A DNA stretch of 64,000 nucleotides from Tritrichomonas musculus (lineage: Eukaryota; Parabasalia; Tritrichomonadida; Tritrichomonadidae): contig JAPFFF010000002.1 of assembly GCA_039105265.1 (NCBI GenBank), positions 7,626,001 to 7,690,000 of the forward strand, in the 5' to 3' direction. Under the pieces are notes generated by a model. It was not told the DNA's origin, made no database searches, and saw nothing but the letters and a program-made list of their open reading frames with translations. The position numbers and the translations under genes are program-made. This document shows, piece after piece, positions 38,444-47,074 of this stretch; the stretch's first letter is position 1, and every line of letters begins with the position of its first letter.

Positions 38444-39313
38444 TCAAAAAACATATTTCCATAAGATGAATCCTACACATGCAACAAGAAGTAAAATAAG
38501 AGTAATATCTAAGCAACAATTTCTTTTTGCATTTAAAATAGCGCTTGTTTTCTTTAATTGGGCATTTGCACTATCAAGATTTGCTTGTGTTTTATCCATT
38601 TGTTCATCAACATCTCTATCCATCTCAGATAAAACTTGATATTCATTTCCAATTTGTGTTGCCAATTGGTTAATTGCATATGAACCAGCAAGAACCTGAT
38701 CAATTTGATTATCAATATGTTGCTCGTTTTCTTGAATTTGAAGTTGCCATTCTTCAATGCCATCAATATCTTCAAGTTCAGTTTGAGTTGGATCTGTAGG
38801 TGGTTGAACTTCAACAAGAGTCGGGTTAACCATCTCGTTGTTGAGTTTAGAGCCTTTTAGAAGGTCTCGTTTGGCTGGATCACCCTTAGCACTTGTAAAA
38901 GCTAAGCCTTTGAACCAACGTTCGCATTCTTGAAGGTGAGCATCGATAAGATCGCACATTTTATATCGAGTTTGAAGAACAGACGCATCTTGATTTTTTT
39001 TCACCATTTTTCCTTCTTCTGTCATAACTATTTCACGCATGTGTTTTGCTTGATCTTGAGCTTCTTTAATTTCGTTTCTGATAAGGGTTGCTTTTCTGAT
39101 AATTTCGGTTTTATCTTCACGTCCTCCTGGAGAATTTGCAAACTCATCACGATCCTTAATATCATTTCGAATTTCACGTATTTTGACGTTTAGATCGCGT
39201 TTCAGTAGTGTAAATTCATCGACATTTTTATCACTGGCATTTGCGTCTTCATGGCCTTCTTTACTGCCAGTTGCAACGGCAATTGCCTGAACACGTCTCA
39301 TAAGTTGCTCCAT
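38444..39313 (-). CDS. Qc-SNARE, SYP7-like
   Basis: 289 residues. An N-terminal helical region (about 30-130) precedes a SNARE coiled coil (about 195-262; QENEQHIDNQIDQVLAGSY, AINQLATQIGNEYQ, RDVDEQMDKTQANLDSANAQ). A single C-terminal membrane anchor follows (about 268-288, ITLILLLVACVGFILWKYVF), so the protein is tail-anchored. Gln in the ATQIGNE stretch fits the zero layer of a Q-SNARE. The repeated HIDxQIDQ/LATxIGxE pattern resembles plant and protist SYP7/Qc SNAREs, which work in ER, endosome and plasma-membrane fusion. It would bundle with Qa, Qb and R partners that are not in the window. All heptads look intact. Confidence 0.85.
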   Translation of the reverse strand: MEQLMRRVQAIAVATGSKEGHEDANASDKNVDEFTLLKRDLNVKIREIRNDIKDRDEFANSPGGREDKTEIIRKATLIRNEIKEAQDQAKHMREIVMTEEGKMVKKNQDASVLQTRYKMCDLIDAHLQECERWFKGLAFTSAKGDPAKRDLLKGSKLNNEMVNPTLVEVQPPTDPTQTELEDIDGIEEWQLQIQENEQHIDNQIDQVLAGSYAINQLATQIGNEYQVLSEMDRDVDEQMDKTQANLDSANAQLKKTSAILNAKRNCCLDITLILLLVACVGFILWKYVF

Positions 39314-41365
39314 TTGTATAAATAATGAGGAAAAAGTTGAAGTGTCTTTTTCAATGAAATAAATATCTGAAATATTTAAAAGCTTTTTCTATTAAACTGT
39401 TAAAAACTCTAAACTATGCCCTTTTTTTTTTCTTCCTAAATCATTGGAATCTATTTATATAACTATGTTTTTGGCTATAATTTAGCATAATCTTTAAATT
39501 TTTTACGTATAATTATAAATGTTTACGTTTTTTTATCTCTTTAAAGCAATATATTTTTCAAATTTAATTAATTTTGAGTAAAGATTATTTTCATCGTTTT
39601 GGCTAAATTTTACACCATAAACGTTATTTCATTCAATTTGAGATACATCAAAAAAATCGTCTCCCACTTTTTGAAAAAAATCCTCTATGAAAAAATTGAT
39701 AGTATTGTGAATAAGAAAATTTTAACTGATAATAAAGTGTCAGAAATTTAAATTTTACGGAGGATTGGTATGAATTTTAATTATAAACCTTTATATTTCT
39801 AATTATATTTATATTTATAATTTTTAAATAATTTTTACCATACATTTTTAAGATATTATATATTTTTCATCCGAGAATTTTTTGAATGTAAACTTTAATT
39901 CAAAATTTTAAATTTGAATTATTCTTAGAAAGTTTCAATTGAATATTTGGCGGATAATTTTTTACTTATTATAAGCATACTCGGTGAAATTGGAGGAAAA
40001 TATATTAAATTCTTCCATTTTGGTTTCTTTTATGACCTATGCATCATATCATAATTCATAATTTTTTTTTTGAAATTCAAATCGTATATGTTATTTATAT
40101 TTATTATTAATATCCTTCATAATATGCAAGTTTATGGATAATATCATATTTTTATCTGATATTTTGCATAAAATATTCATAAACTTCGATTTTTTCTGCT
40201 AGTTCATCAAAAATGATGTATTAGGCATATTATTCTTATTTTTTCTTAAATTCTTTACATTCTTTGCCATCTTCAGTGGCTTTCATCATGTTTTTTAGTT
40301 ATCTTTTTATAAATAGCAGCGATAAAATAATCATAGAAAAATCCTATTTCCGACAAAAAAACATTTAAAAAATTGTCTAAAAATAATTAAAAATATCTCA
40401 AAAGTGTATGGTAAATCAAGATTTATTATTTAAAAAATAGTATATATGCGATAAAATATTAATAATATATCATTATGGTGGCATCTGACCGTAAAAAATG
40501 ATTTGAGTACTTTATTTTGACACTTTACAAAATTTTAGCACACCTATATGAAATGGCGTTTATATAATAAATCGGAAGATAGGACTCTCATTATGCAATA
40601 CGAAAAAGACACTTCAACTTTTTGCTCATAATTTATGCAAATGGATATTAACTTTCTTAATCTTTTATTTCAATTGTTTTAATATTTACCATTTTAAAAG
40701 AGAAATCTAAAAGCAATTTAGAAACTCTGTATATTTTTTCCATTAATTTATAGATGTAAGTCAAGTTAGATAATATTCCAGATCATTAAGATTATGAAGT
40801 TAATCAAAGTTAGAAACTTCAATCAAATCAAAAAAAAAGGAAAAATATTTGATTTGCTGATCGCCTCTATCGAAATGAATGTTAATTAATTAATTATTTT
40901 ATAGAAAAATAAATCTTTTATTGAAATGATTTTTTTGATGAAAATATTATTTCACTGATGTATAGATTACTTTAAAAATCAAAAAGGAAGCTTTGTTAAA
41001 GTGAATTCATCATATAGTGTGAATTCCAAAATAGTCATTTTTCATTCAAGGCTTTCATAATTGTAAATATTGCCATCATTTTGAAAAACATTCATATAAC
41101 TCAATTAACGATATGTTTATTAATTTAATTGCATCGCCCATTTAAAAAAAAGCATAAGATTTTCATTTTCAGATTATTTGTTTTTTGAATTAATTTTATG
41201 AGATTTTTTGAATAATTTTATCAATTTTATAAACAAATTGAAGCAAAATAAAAATATAAAAATATAAAATCTCAGAAAAAATTCATTATCGTCATTCAAA
41301 TTTCAACCTTCTTGATTCTTCTGAAAAAAATCATATTCATATCATTTTAATATAAACAAAACAAA
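39314..41365. other. 2-kb gene-free region
   Basis: The longest stretch without a supported gene. It is AT-rich on both strands, with no frame of useful length. Near 40090-40310 (minus) a few protein-like fragments occur in shifting frames (for example DELAEKIEVYEYF), possibly an old decayed gene. No tRNA, rRNA or transposon ends recognised. Confidence 0.4.
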
Positions 41366-42211
41366 ATGACATACGTAGACGTTCCAGATAAGAGACAAAA
41401 ACACCCGCATTATGAACACCGTACTGAAAAGCTTGATCGTAAAGACAATGAATTTTCAAGTAAAAAATTCCATCACGTTAGAAAAGTTTCCACTCACAAG
41501 AAACTTTTGAAATCTCTTGGAAGAATTGGAATGTGTTTGAATGATAAACCATCAACAAATCTTCCAACAGGTGATCTTGATAAAGTTTGTTTCATTTTAG
41601 TAAATGATTATGAAGAAGATGACAACAATGAACTTGGAGTAGGACCATTAAATGATGGATATTTGGTTGGATTAAAGCATCACCGTCTTGGATTTAAAGT
41701 ATTTTACCTTTATAATCCAAATAGTGAAGAATTTTCCCAATACTTAGCATTATTTATGAAAAACACGCAGCAAGCCCTAACTGTATTTTATACAGGGCGT
41801 TGCACTAATGAATCACAAGGAATTGAATTCAATAATGGATCACTTTCAAGAGAAGCAATTGGAAATATTGTTGCAACAAATTGCAATGGAAATGCTCATG
41901 TTGTTTTTATTACTGATTGTCCAGGAAGTGGATCTGTTTTTGATATCAATTGTACAAGTCCAAATAACGGTCAGCCAACAAATTTGATTTCATTTTTCGT
42001 TGAAAAAACTAGTGAACCAGAATCAAAAGAAGGCAAAAGATCTCATGGTATTTTTACTTATTATTTTTGCAAGATAACAAGTGATTGCCCAAATATCACA
42101 CCAAATCGTCTTGTTGATCGAATGGCTCCATCGCTTAAACGTTTTGGAGAAAACTTCAGATGTGAAATTACAGATCACAAACTTGCCGATAGTCCAATAT
42201 TTTTCAATTAA
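41366..42211 (+). CDS. Caspase/metacaspase-fold (C14) homologue with catalytic dyad lost
   Basis: 281 residues with a basic N-terminal region (1-70) and a caspase-hemoglobinase fold (about 70-281). LDKVCFILVNDY gives strand 1, ALTVFYTGRCT (about 137-147) corresponds to the strand before the catalytic His (family YYSGHG), and AHVVFITDCPGSGSVFD (about 175-191) corresponds to the catalytic Cys strand (family IxDCCHSGS). Arg145 occupies the His position. Cys185 fits the first, non-catalytic Cys, while Pro186 and Gly187 occupy the catalytic Cys and next His. Both members of the dyad are therefore missing and the protein should be a pseudo-peptidase, perhaps a scaffold or regulator of active C14 enzymes (inference). 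The frame is intact and the fold well kept, so it is not a decaying pseudogene. Confidence 0.75.
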   Translation: MTYVDVPDKRQKHPHYEHRTEKLDRKDNEFSSKKFHHVRKVSTHKKLLKSLGRIGMCLNDKPSTNLPTGDLDKVCFILVNDYEEDDNNELGVGPLNDGYLVGLKHHRLGFKVFYLYNPNSEEFSQYLALFMKNTQQALTVFYTGRCTNESQGIEFNNGSLSREAIGNIVATNCNGNAHVVFITDCPGSGSVFDINCTSPNNGQPTNLISFFVEKTSEPESKEGKRSHGIFTYYFCKITSDCPNITPNRLVDRMAPSLKRFGENFRCEITDHKLADSPIFFN

Positions 42212-42383
42212 TTTAATTATGATTTTCTATAAACTGTATATTTTTTTTGATATATTTATTTTATTATTAATTTTCAATCGTTTGTCGTTTTTCGACGTGC
42301 TTTCTAAATGCAAAACAAAAATTAAAAATAAAAAAAAAATCATACATATTTAATAAGATAATATATAATACCATATATATTAA

Positions 42384-43376
42384 TTATGTCGTAAAAATAT
42401 CATATTCAAAATATTCAGATACAAATTCATTGATCAGCAAAACTGCTATAAAAAGGAATAAGCTGTCTAGCATATCTTTTTTCAATCGATTGCCGAACAA
42501 ATCGCCAGTTCCAACGTCAACAACGTTTGGAACAACAGCTCCACCGATTTTAGTTTCATCTAATTCATTTCCTTTTGCCCATTGAATTGAAAACCAGCCA
42601 AAGTTGGAGTGTGATTTTGAATGTCTGTAGAGTAAATAGCATGAAAATATTAGCAGAATGCACCCTCGAATTCCAGGAACGATAGTTATTTTAACAAAAT
42701 CATCTAAAGGTCCTTTATGCTTTATTTCAATTACAAAAATTATCAAAGAGAAAATAAAAAATAAAGTTGAGCTTACGGGGATGAAAATCGGAGGTAAAAA
42801 ACGATATAAGTAAAAAAGCCAAAGTCCAAGTGACATGCCTAATAAGGTTTGATTAATAGTCTGGGTCCCTGATAAAATTGCAGAAATAATGGCAAATAAA
42901 TAGAATAAGAGGGGGACTGCATAAACCGCCCAGATAGAAGAAATAAAAGTTTGAAGAGTAAAAAGAAAACAAATTATAAGTGTGATTAGCACAATTGTCA
43001 AGGATGGCGATAAATAATTAGGCCTAAATGGCTCGTAATTTAATCCATCCCATGTGACACATCCTGGTGGTTGTGGTAAAAAAATCTGAAGGTCTGAGCA
43101 AATTACTGCAGATAAACTAAAAAGAAATAAAAAAATGATTAATTGATATCTGCTATTATTATAAAATTTCGCAAGTTTTTGCTGAACTCCAAAGCCATAA
43201 AATCTAAAAAAGGCTGGAAGAAGTACAAGAAGTTCTGTAATAATGCATAGCAATCCATCAAAATGAAATAAAAATTGAAAAGATGAAAAAATTGGTTGAA
43301 AAATAGATGGCTTACGAGCAAGACATCCATCAAACCAGTTATCACAAATTCCATTTGTTAAAATCGGTTCATCCAT
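42384..43376 (-). CDS. PAP2/glucose-6-phosphatase-like multi-span membrane protein, probably inactive
   Basis: 330 residues with about seven hydrophobic spans (near 35-60, 75-95, 125-150, 155-170, 185-220, 235-255 and 305-320). The section EPFRPNYLSPSLTIV recalls the PSGH motif region, and GTQTINQTLLGMSLG recalls the third PAP2 motif (as in GYHTWNQVLVG of dolichyl-diphosphatase and glucose-6-phosphatase relatives). In that motif the nucleophile His position is Gln and the usual Ser-Arg is not preserved, so a phosphatase role is doubtful. If the relation is real it would be a membrane protein of the ER or Golgi that keeps the fold only. It could instead be an unrelated multi-span protein. The likely start is the first ATG, MDEPILTNG. 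Confidence 0.5.
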   Translation of the reverse strand: MDEPILTNGICDNWFDGCLARKPSIFQPIFSSFQFLFHFDGLLCIITELLVLLPAFFRFYGFGVQQKLAKFYNNSRYQLIIFLFLFSLSAVICSDLQIFLPQPPGCVTWDGLNYEPFRPNYLSPSLTIVLITLIICFLFTLQTFISSIWAVYAVPLLFYLFAIISAILSGTQTINQTLLGMSLGLWLFYLYRFLPPIFIPVSSTLFFIFSLIIFVIEIKHKGPLDDFVKITIVPGIRGCILLIFSCYLLYRHSKSHSNFGWFSIQWAKGNELDETKIGGAVVPNVVDVGTGDLFGNRLKKDMLDSLFLFIAVLLINEFVSEYFEYDIFTT

Positions 43377-43719
43377 TGGAAAATTTTCAAATTGAAAATG
43401 TATGCTTCAATCGTCATGGTAAATTTATCGTGAATTTGATTTTTTTAAAAAATTGTTTCATTGAATGATAATTATCATTCACTTCTACATATTTGAATCA
43501 AAATAATTATTATTGAGTTTAATTATACTTAGTTGTAAAGTTTGATCAAATTTATTAGCTTCTTTTTCGAAAATCTGAATCATTATTATTGAGCCTGAAT
43601 GTATTTCATTTAATAAAATAATATTTAAAAAACTAAAAGAACGCATTGATAAAACTTTGATACAAATAATATTAGAAATATTGATAAAACTTAAATAGAT
43701 CTATTTAATAACATCAAAC
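43377..43719. other. Intergenic region with a perfect 20-bp palindrome
   Basis: AT-rich spacer upstream of the PAP2-like gene. It holds the perfect palindrome TGAATGATAATTATCATTCA at 43462-43481, about 85 bases before that gene's ATG. Otherwise nothing is seen. Confidence 0.55.
43462..43481. promoter_or_regulatory. Perfect 20-bp palindrome, possible dimer-binding site
   Basis: Exact dyad symmetry with no spacer, upstream of the PAP2-like gene on the minus strand. It has the form of a binding site for a dimeric regulator, but in AT-rich DNA chance palindromes are not rare. Confidence 0.3.
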
Positions 43720-45240
43720 TTATAAAGCATCATAAGGATCATTAAATTCTTTTGATTCTCTTTCCAGGAAATCAATGATGTTAAAGTAATTTTTCTGTTC
43801 ATTAACCCATTCAACGATTGCAATATAATCAATTCTTCCATTATATGGAACTGCAGCTGATATATTTTGGCTTGAAGGGAAGTAGTAAAGAGATGGTATC
43901 TTTGAGCCAATTAAATCTTTGAAAGTAGGTAATTCAGCTGGAGTTGGGATATTCCATTGGACCCAGCTAACTGAAGATTTTTCATCATGAGTTGAATTCA
44001 TTTGAAGAATAGCAGCGATCTTCCTTGATGCAATTTGAACGTTACTTTCGAAATCAGGACACTCAGGGCAAATTTCTTTAGGTGCCGTAAAAGCAACAAA
44101 AGTGGGGCCTCTCTTAAGAAGGGCACGAAATCCAAGTTCATATGTTTGTGCTATATAATTGTAAGCTTCAGGTGGAACTTCAATCGTTTTAACTTTTGAT
44201 GGATCTAATTGCTTTTTGTTAAACTTTTGGATATCATCAACATTGGAACATTTAGCATAAATGAAAGTAGTATAGTTTGATTCAACGCAGATATTATCGT
44301 CAATGTTGGCATCGAAAAGATTTGAGAATTTTTTGTATTCATCAGGATCTGCATAAGATATTTGCATTGTTGGAAAAGAATGAGATAAGTTAACAAGGAA
44401 ATCTATTTCGCTAATTACTTTTTCTCTCTTTTGAAAATGGAGGATAGTTTTGGTTGATGAAGTATCTTCACTAAATAAAAGTGATGGTACAAAAGATAAA
44501 ACGCGTGACTTAGGAATCGAGTTAAACCATTTTAGCATTGGTTCAATAAGTGGCTCTTTTTTATAAATAAAGGGTTGGTTGTCACCTTTTCTAATGAATA
44601 ACAAAGATGGAATGGGAATCGATAATTGGGATAAAGATAGTTCTTCGGAAACTCTGACAAATTTTAATTGAGAATTTTTAACTTTTTGAGAAAGAGTAGT
44701 GGCTGCTCGCCCAAATTTTGATGTATCTTTTGCAAATACAAAAAGATATTCTGATGTATCAAAATCATCAGTTCTAGCATATGAAAGTAAGTGAGTAGCT
44801 GCTTCTGTCACTGTTTTTGCTTTGGTTATTAAATTCTTAGTTTCTTCTTCAAGTTTTAGTTCAGGAATCGAATTATTTGTATGTTCTGAAATGAATACAT
44901 CAATATTGTGAAAAGTAAAAGCTCCATAAAGTTCATCATGGCTAGTTGAATTTCGTATATAATATAATGTAGGGAAGCCCGTAACTTTCATATCATGGCA
45001 GAGGTGTGGAGAGTTAAAAGGTATACAAGCATAAAAGTGTGAAGAGTTTTTATATTTTTTGGCAATATCAACATATCTTAAATAAGCTGTATCTGAAACA
45101 AGCATTCCAACATGATGAAAGAAGAGGAAGCCTGACTTATCGCGGCGAATAACACTTCTAAAATCGTTGTCATTAACTTTTCTTATAAAAGAATCATCAA
45201 AATCCTCCCTAAAAAGCAAAGATAGCAAGAAGAAGATCAT
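43720..45240 (-). CDS. Secretory-pathway protein with thioredoxin-fold (PDI-like) domains
   Basis: 506 residues. It opens with a short hydrophobic segment (MIFFLLSLLF), probably a signal peptide. The first thioredoxin-like fold (about 18-125) keeps the cis-proline strand (VTGFPTLYYIRN, about residue 88). The redox CxxC site after FFHH is replaced by VGMLVSD, so this domain cannot exchange disulfides. Middle segments look like further degenerate thioredoxin folds (about 130-350). The C-terminal domain (about 375-490) has ICPEC (C391, C394) at the place expected for a redox CxxC, then a SKIPSLYYFP strand that again fits the cis-Pro position. It is probably an ER chaperone or oxidoreductase of the PDI class. 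There is no KDEL-type tail (it ends NDPYDAL) and no obvious C-terminal anchor. Confidence 0.72.
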   Translation of the reverse strand: MIFFLLSLLFREDFDDSFIRKVNDNDFRSVIRRDKSGFLFFHHVGMLVSDTAYLRYVDIAKKYKNSSHFYACIPFNSPHLCHDMKVTGFPTLYYIRNSTSHDELYGAFTFHNIDVFISEHTNNSIPELKLEEETKNLITKAKTVTEAATHLLSYARTDDFDTSEYLFVFAKDTSKFGRAATTLSQKVKNSQLKFVRVSEELSLSQLSIPIPSLLFIRKGDNQPFIYKKEPLIEPMLKWFNSIPKSRVLSFVPSLLFSEDTSSTKTILHFQKREKVISEIDFLVNLSHSFPTMQISYADPDEYKKFSNLFDANIDDNICVESNYTTFIYAKCSNVDDIQKFNKKQLDPSKVKTIEVPPEAYNYIAQTYELGFRALLKRGPTFVAFTAPKEICPECPDFESNVQIASRKIAAILQMNSTHDEKSSVSWVQWNIPTPAELPTFKDLIGSKIPSLYYFPSSQNISAAVPYNGRIDYIAIVEWVNEQKNYFNIIDFLERESKEFNDPYDAL

Positions 45241-45787
45241 ATATGATTTAAAGTGAACTTTCTTAAAAAGTGAAAATTTTAAATCAATAAGAAAGTATGG
45301 TCATTATAGATGAATTTAAGGTCCCTTGATCTCGTTAGCCGTACAGCATTTGGAACATGTAGGATATCGGGTATTTAAAATCAAAAAAGTTTACTTGTTT
45401 GAATAGATTTTTAAAATTGGATTTATTCTTTATATGCATTTATAAATATAACCATTTTACTTCATCAATAATAAATCTTTAGAATATCTATTTTAATGAA
45501 ATAATTGATGAATTTGATTAAAAATATTTCAAATGTTTATTGATGATTCTATATATATGAAGCTTATATTAAATATTTTTGCATATGATCAAAAATTTCG
45601 GAAATTATAATATATGCATAATATCTCAACGAATGATAATTTATTTTAGATATAAAAAAACAAAACCGTTAATTTAACGGACGACCATTAAATAATTTTT
45701 TCAAAAGAAAAATTGGCTATTTTAATTTTTCTGAATTTTTAAAAATGGCATAATGACGTTATATTTTCAAATTTTATATTTAGAAAC
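45241..45787. other. Divergent intergenic region with a small GC-rich patch
   Basis: AT-rich spacer between divergent genes. A patch at about 45318-45377 is clearly richer in G and C than its surroundings. It contains GATCTCGTTAGCC, loosely like the 5S rRNA core, but no full RNA fold can be made. No other element seen. Confidence 0.35.
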
Positions 45788-46885
45788 ATGGAAGATAATT
45801 TAGGCAATAATGGAAGTGTTCATAGTAATCATAGCAATCTTGATGATGAAAATTTAAATATTGATAATAATGATATTGATATCAATGATAATGATGATGA
45901 AGAATTTATTAAACTTCTCAATGAAAATGATGACAACATAAACGGCGATGACGATAATTTAAACAAACTTCTTTTTGAAGAAGAAGAAGAAGAGGCTGAT
46001 CATAAAAGTGGAAATAGGGATAATAACGAAACTAATAACAATAATGAAGAAGATATTAATTCAAACAATGGCAACAGTCAGAAAGATATTAATGTTGATA
46101 ACAACGAGGAAGAATCTCGTCTGAGCACTCATAACAATGAAGAAGAATCTCGTTTTAGCGTAAATAACAATGAAGAAGAGTCTCGTCTAAGTGCTCATAA
46201 CAATGAAGAAGAATCTCGTCATAGTACTCGCAACAATGAAGAAGAATCTCGTCATAGTAATCGCAACAATGAAGAAGAATCTCGTCTCAGTACACATAAC
46301 AATGAAGAAGAGTCTCGTCATAGTACTCATAACAATGAAGAAGAATCACGTCTGAGCGCTCATCATAATGAAGAAGAATCTCGTCATAGTGCTCATAACA
46401 ATGAGGAAGACGCCAACGAAAACGATAATAATGAAGAAGAAGTTAACGAAAGAAATCAAAACATTGAAGAAGAAGAAGAAATTAACAATAGTCATATTTC
46501 AGATAATAAATCAGAAGTTTCTGATAAACTTTCTGATGTCGGCAAAGGAGAATATGAATCCCCTCATCGCCAAGAGTTAGATCAATTACAATCTGATGTT
46601 AATAAGTTAATTCAAGAAACATTTTCAATTAACCAATCAATAGCCAGAAGAAACCAAGAAAGACTTCAAATTTTGAATGAATTACATGGCGTTTTAACCC
46701 AAGAGCAATATGACAAATTTTCAGAAAGTTTGAACAAAAATTACCAAATTCAACAACAGCTTTATGATAGTTTGCAATCAATTCCAAAGATTGAAATAGA
46801 TGAGAGTAATCCACTTGATAGCCTTAAAAGAGCCAGAGCACGACTCGCCAAGGAAGTTTGCGAAGTTATGAAAAATGACAAATAA
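45788..46885 (+). CDS. Acidic protein with nine 11-residue tandem repeats and a C-terminal coiled coil
   Basis: 365 residues. The first 105 are Asn/Asp/Glu-rich and disordered. Nine exact-length repeats of NNEEESRxSxx follow (residues 105-203; for example NNEEESRLSTH, NNEEESRHSNR), then an acidic spacer. A coiled coil (about 255-330, HRQELDQLQSDVNKLIQETF) and a basic C-terminus complete it. Each repeat offers Ser residues next to acidic patches (EEES, SR-x-S), which suits casein-kinase-type or basophilic phosphorylation (inference). No known domain is recognised. Alternating His, Leu and Phe at the eighth residue of the repeat hints at selection on pattern. The stop overlaps TAAA. Confidence 0.8.
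   Translation: MEDNLGNNGSVHSNHSNLDDENLNIDNNDIDINDNDDEEFIKLLNENDDNINGDDDNLNKLLFEEEEEEADHKSGNRDNNETNNNNEEDINSNNGNSQKDINVDNNEEESRLSTHNNEEESRFSVNNNEEESRLSAHNNEEESRHSTRNNEEESRHSNRNNEEESRLSTHNNEEESRHSTHNNEEESRLSAHHNEEESRHSAHNNEEDANENDNNEEEVNERNQNIEEEEEINNSHISDNKSEVSDKLSDVGKGEYESPHRQELDQLQSDVNKLIQETFSINQSIARRNQERLQILNELHGVLTQEQYDKFSESLNKNYQIQQQLYDSLQSIPKIEIDESNPLDSLKRARARLAKEVCEVMKNDK
46100..46396 (+). repeat. 33-bp tandem repeat, nine copies, in frame
   Basis: Nine head-to-tail 33-bp units encoding NNEEESRxSxx. The Glu-Glu-Ser-Arg core is nearly invariant, while positions 8, 10 and 11 vary among copies. A partial tenth unit (NNEED) follows. Unit number probably varies between isolates. Confidence 0.95.
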
Positions 46886-47074
46886 ATATTATGTATTTTC
46901 AATATTTTAGAAATAACGAAAATGATTTGATAATTAAATAAAAATATTTTCATTCAGGAAATGAATGGTAATTTGATAATCTTTCATCTAAAATTTTTAA
47001 AATTGATTTTTTTCTTTTTGTGAGGAGGAGAGAAATGGTAATATTACAAACAATCTATATTTTTTTTATTAAAT

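Noticed and set aside
40090-40310. Protein-like fragments on the minus strand
   Set aside because: Too short and in shifting frames, with no recognisable motif; mentioned only in the gene-free region entry.
45318-45377. 5S rRNA gene
   Set aside because: Only about 13 bases resemble the core and the rest does not fold as 5S.
46100-46396. Regular repeats that could be mistaken for a CRISPR-like array
   Set aside because: The units are head-to-tail without spacers and code in frame for NNEEESRxSxx inside an intact gene.
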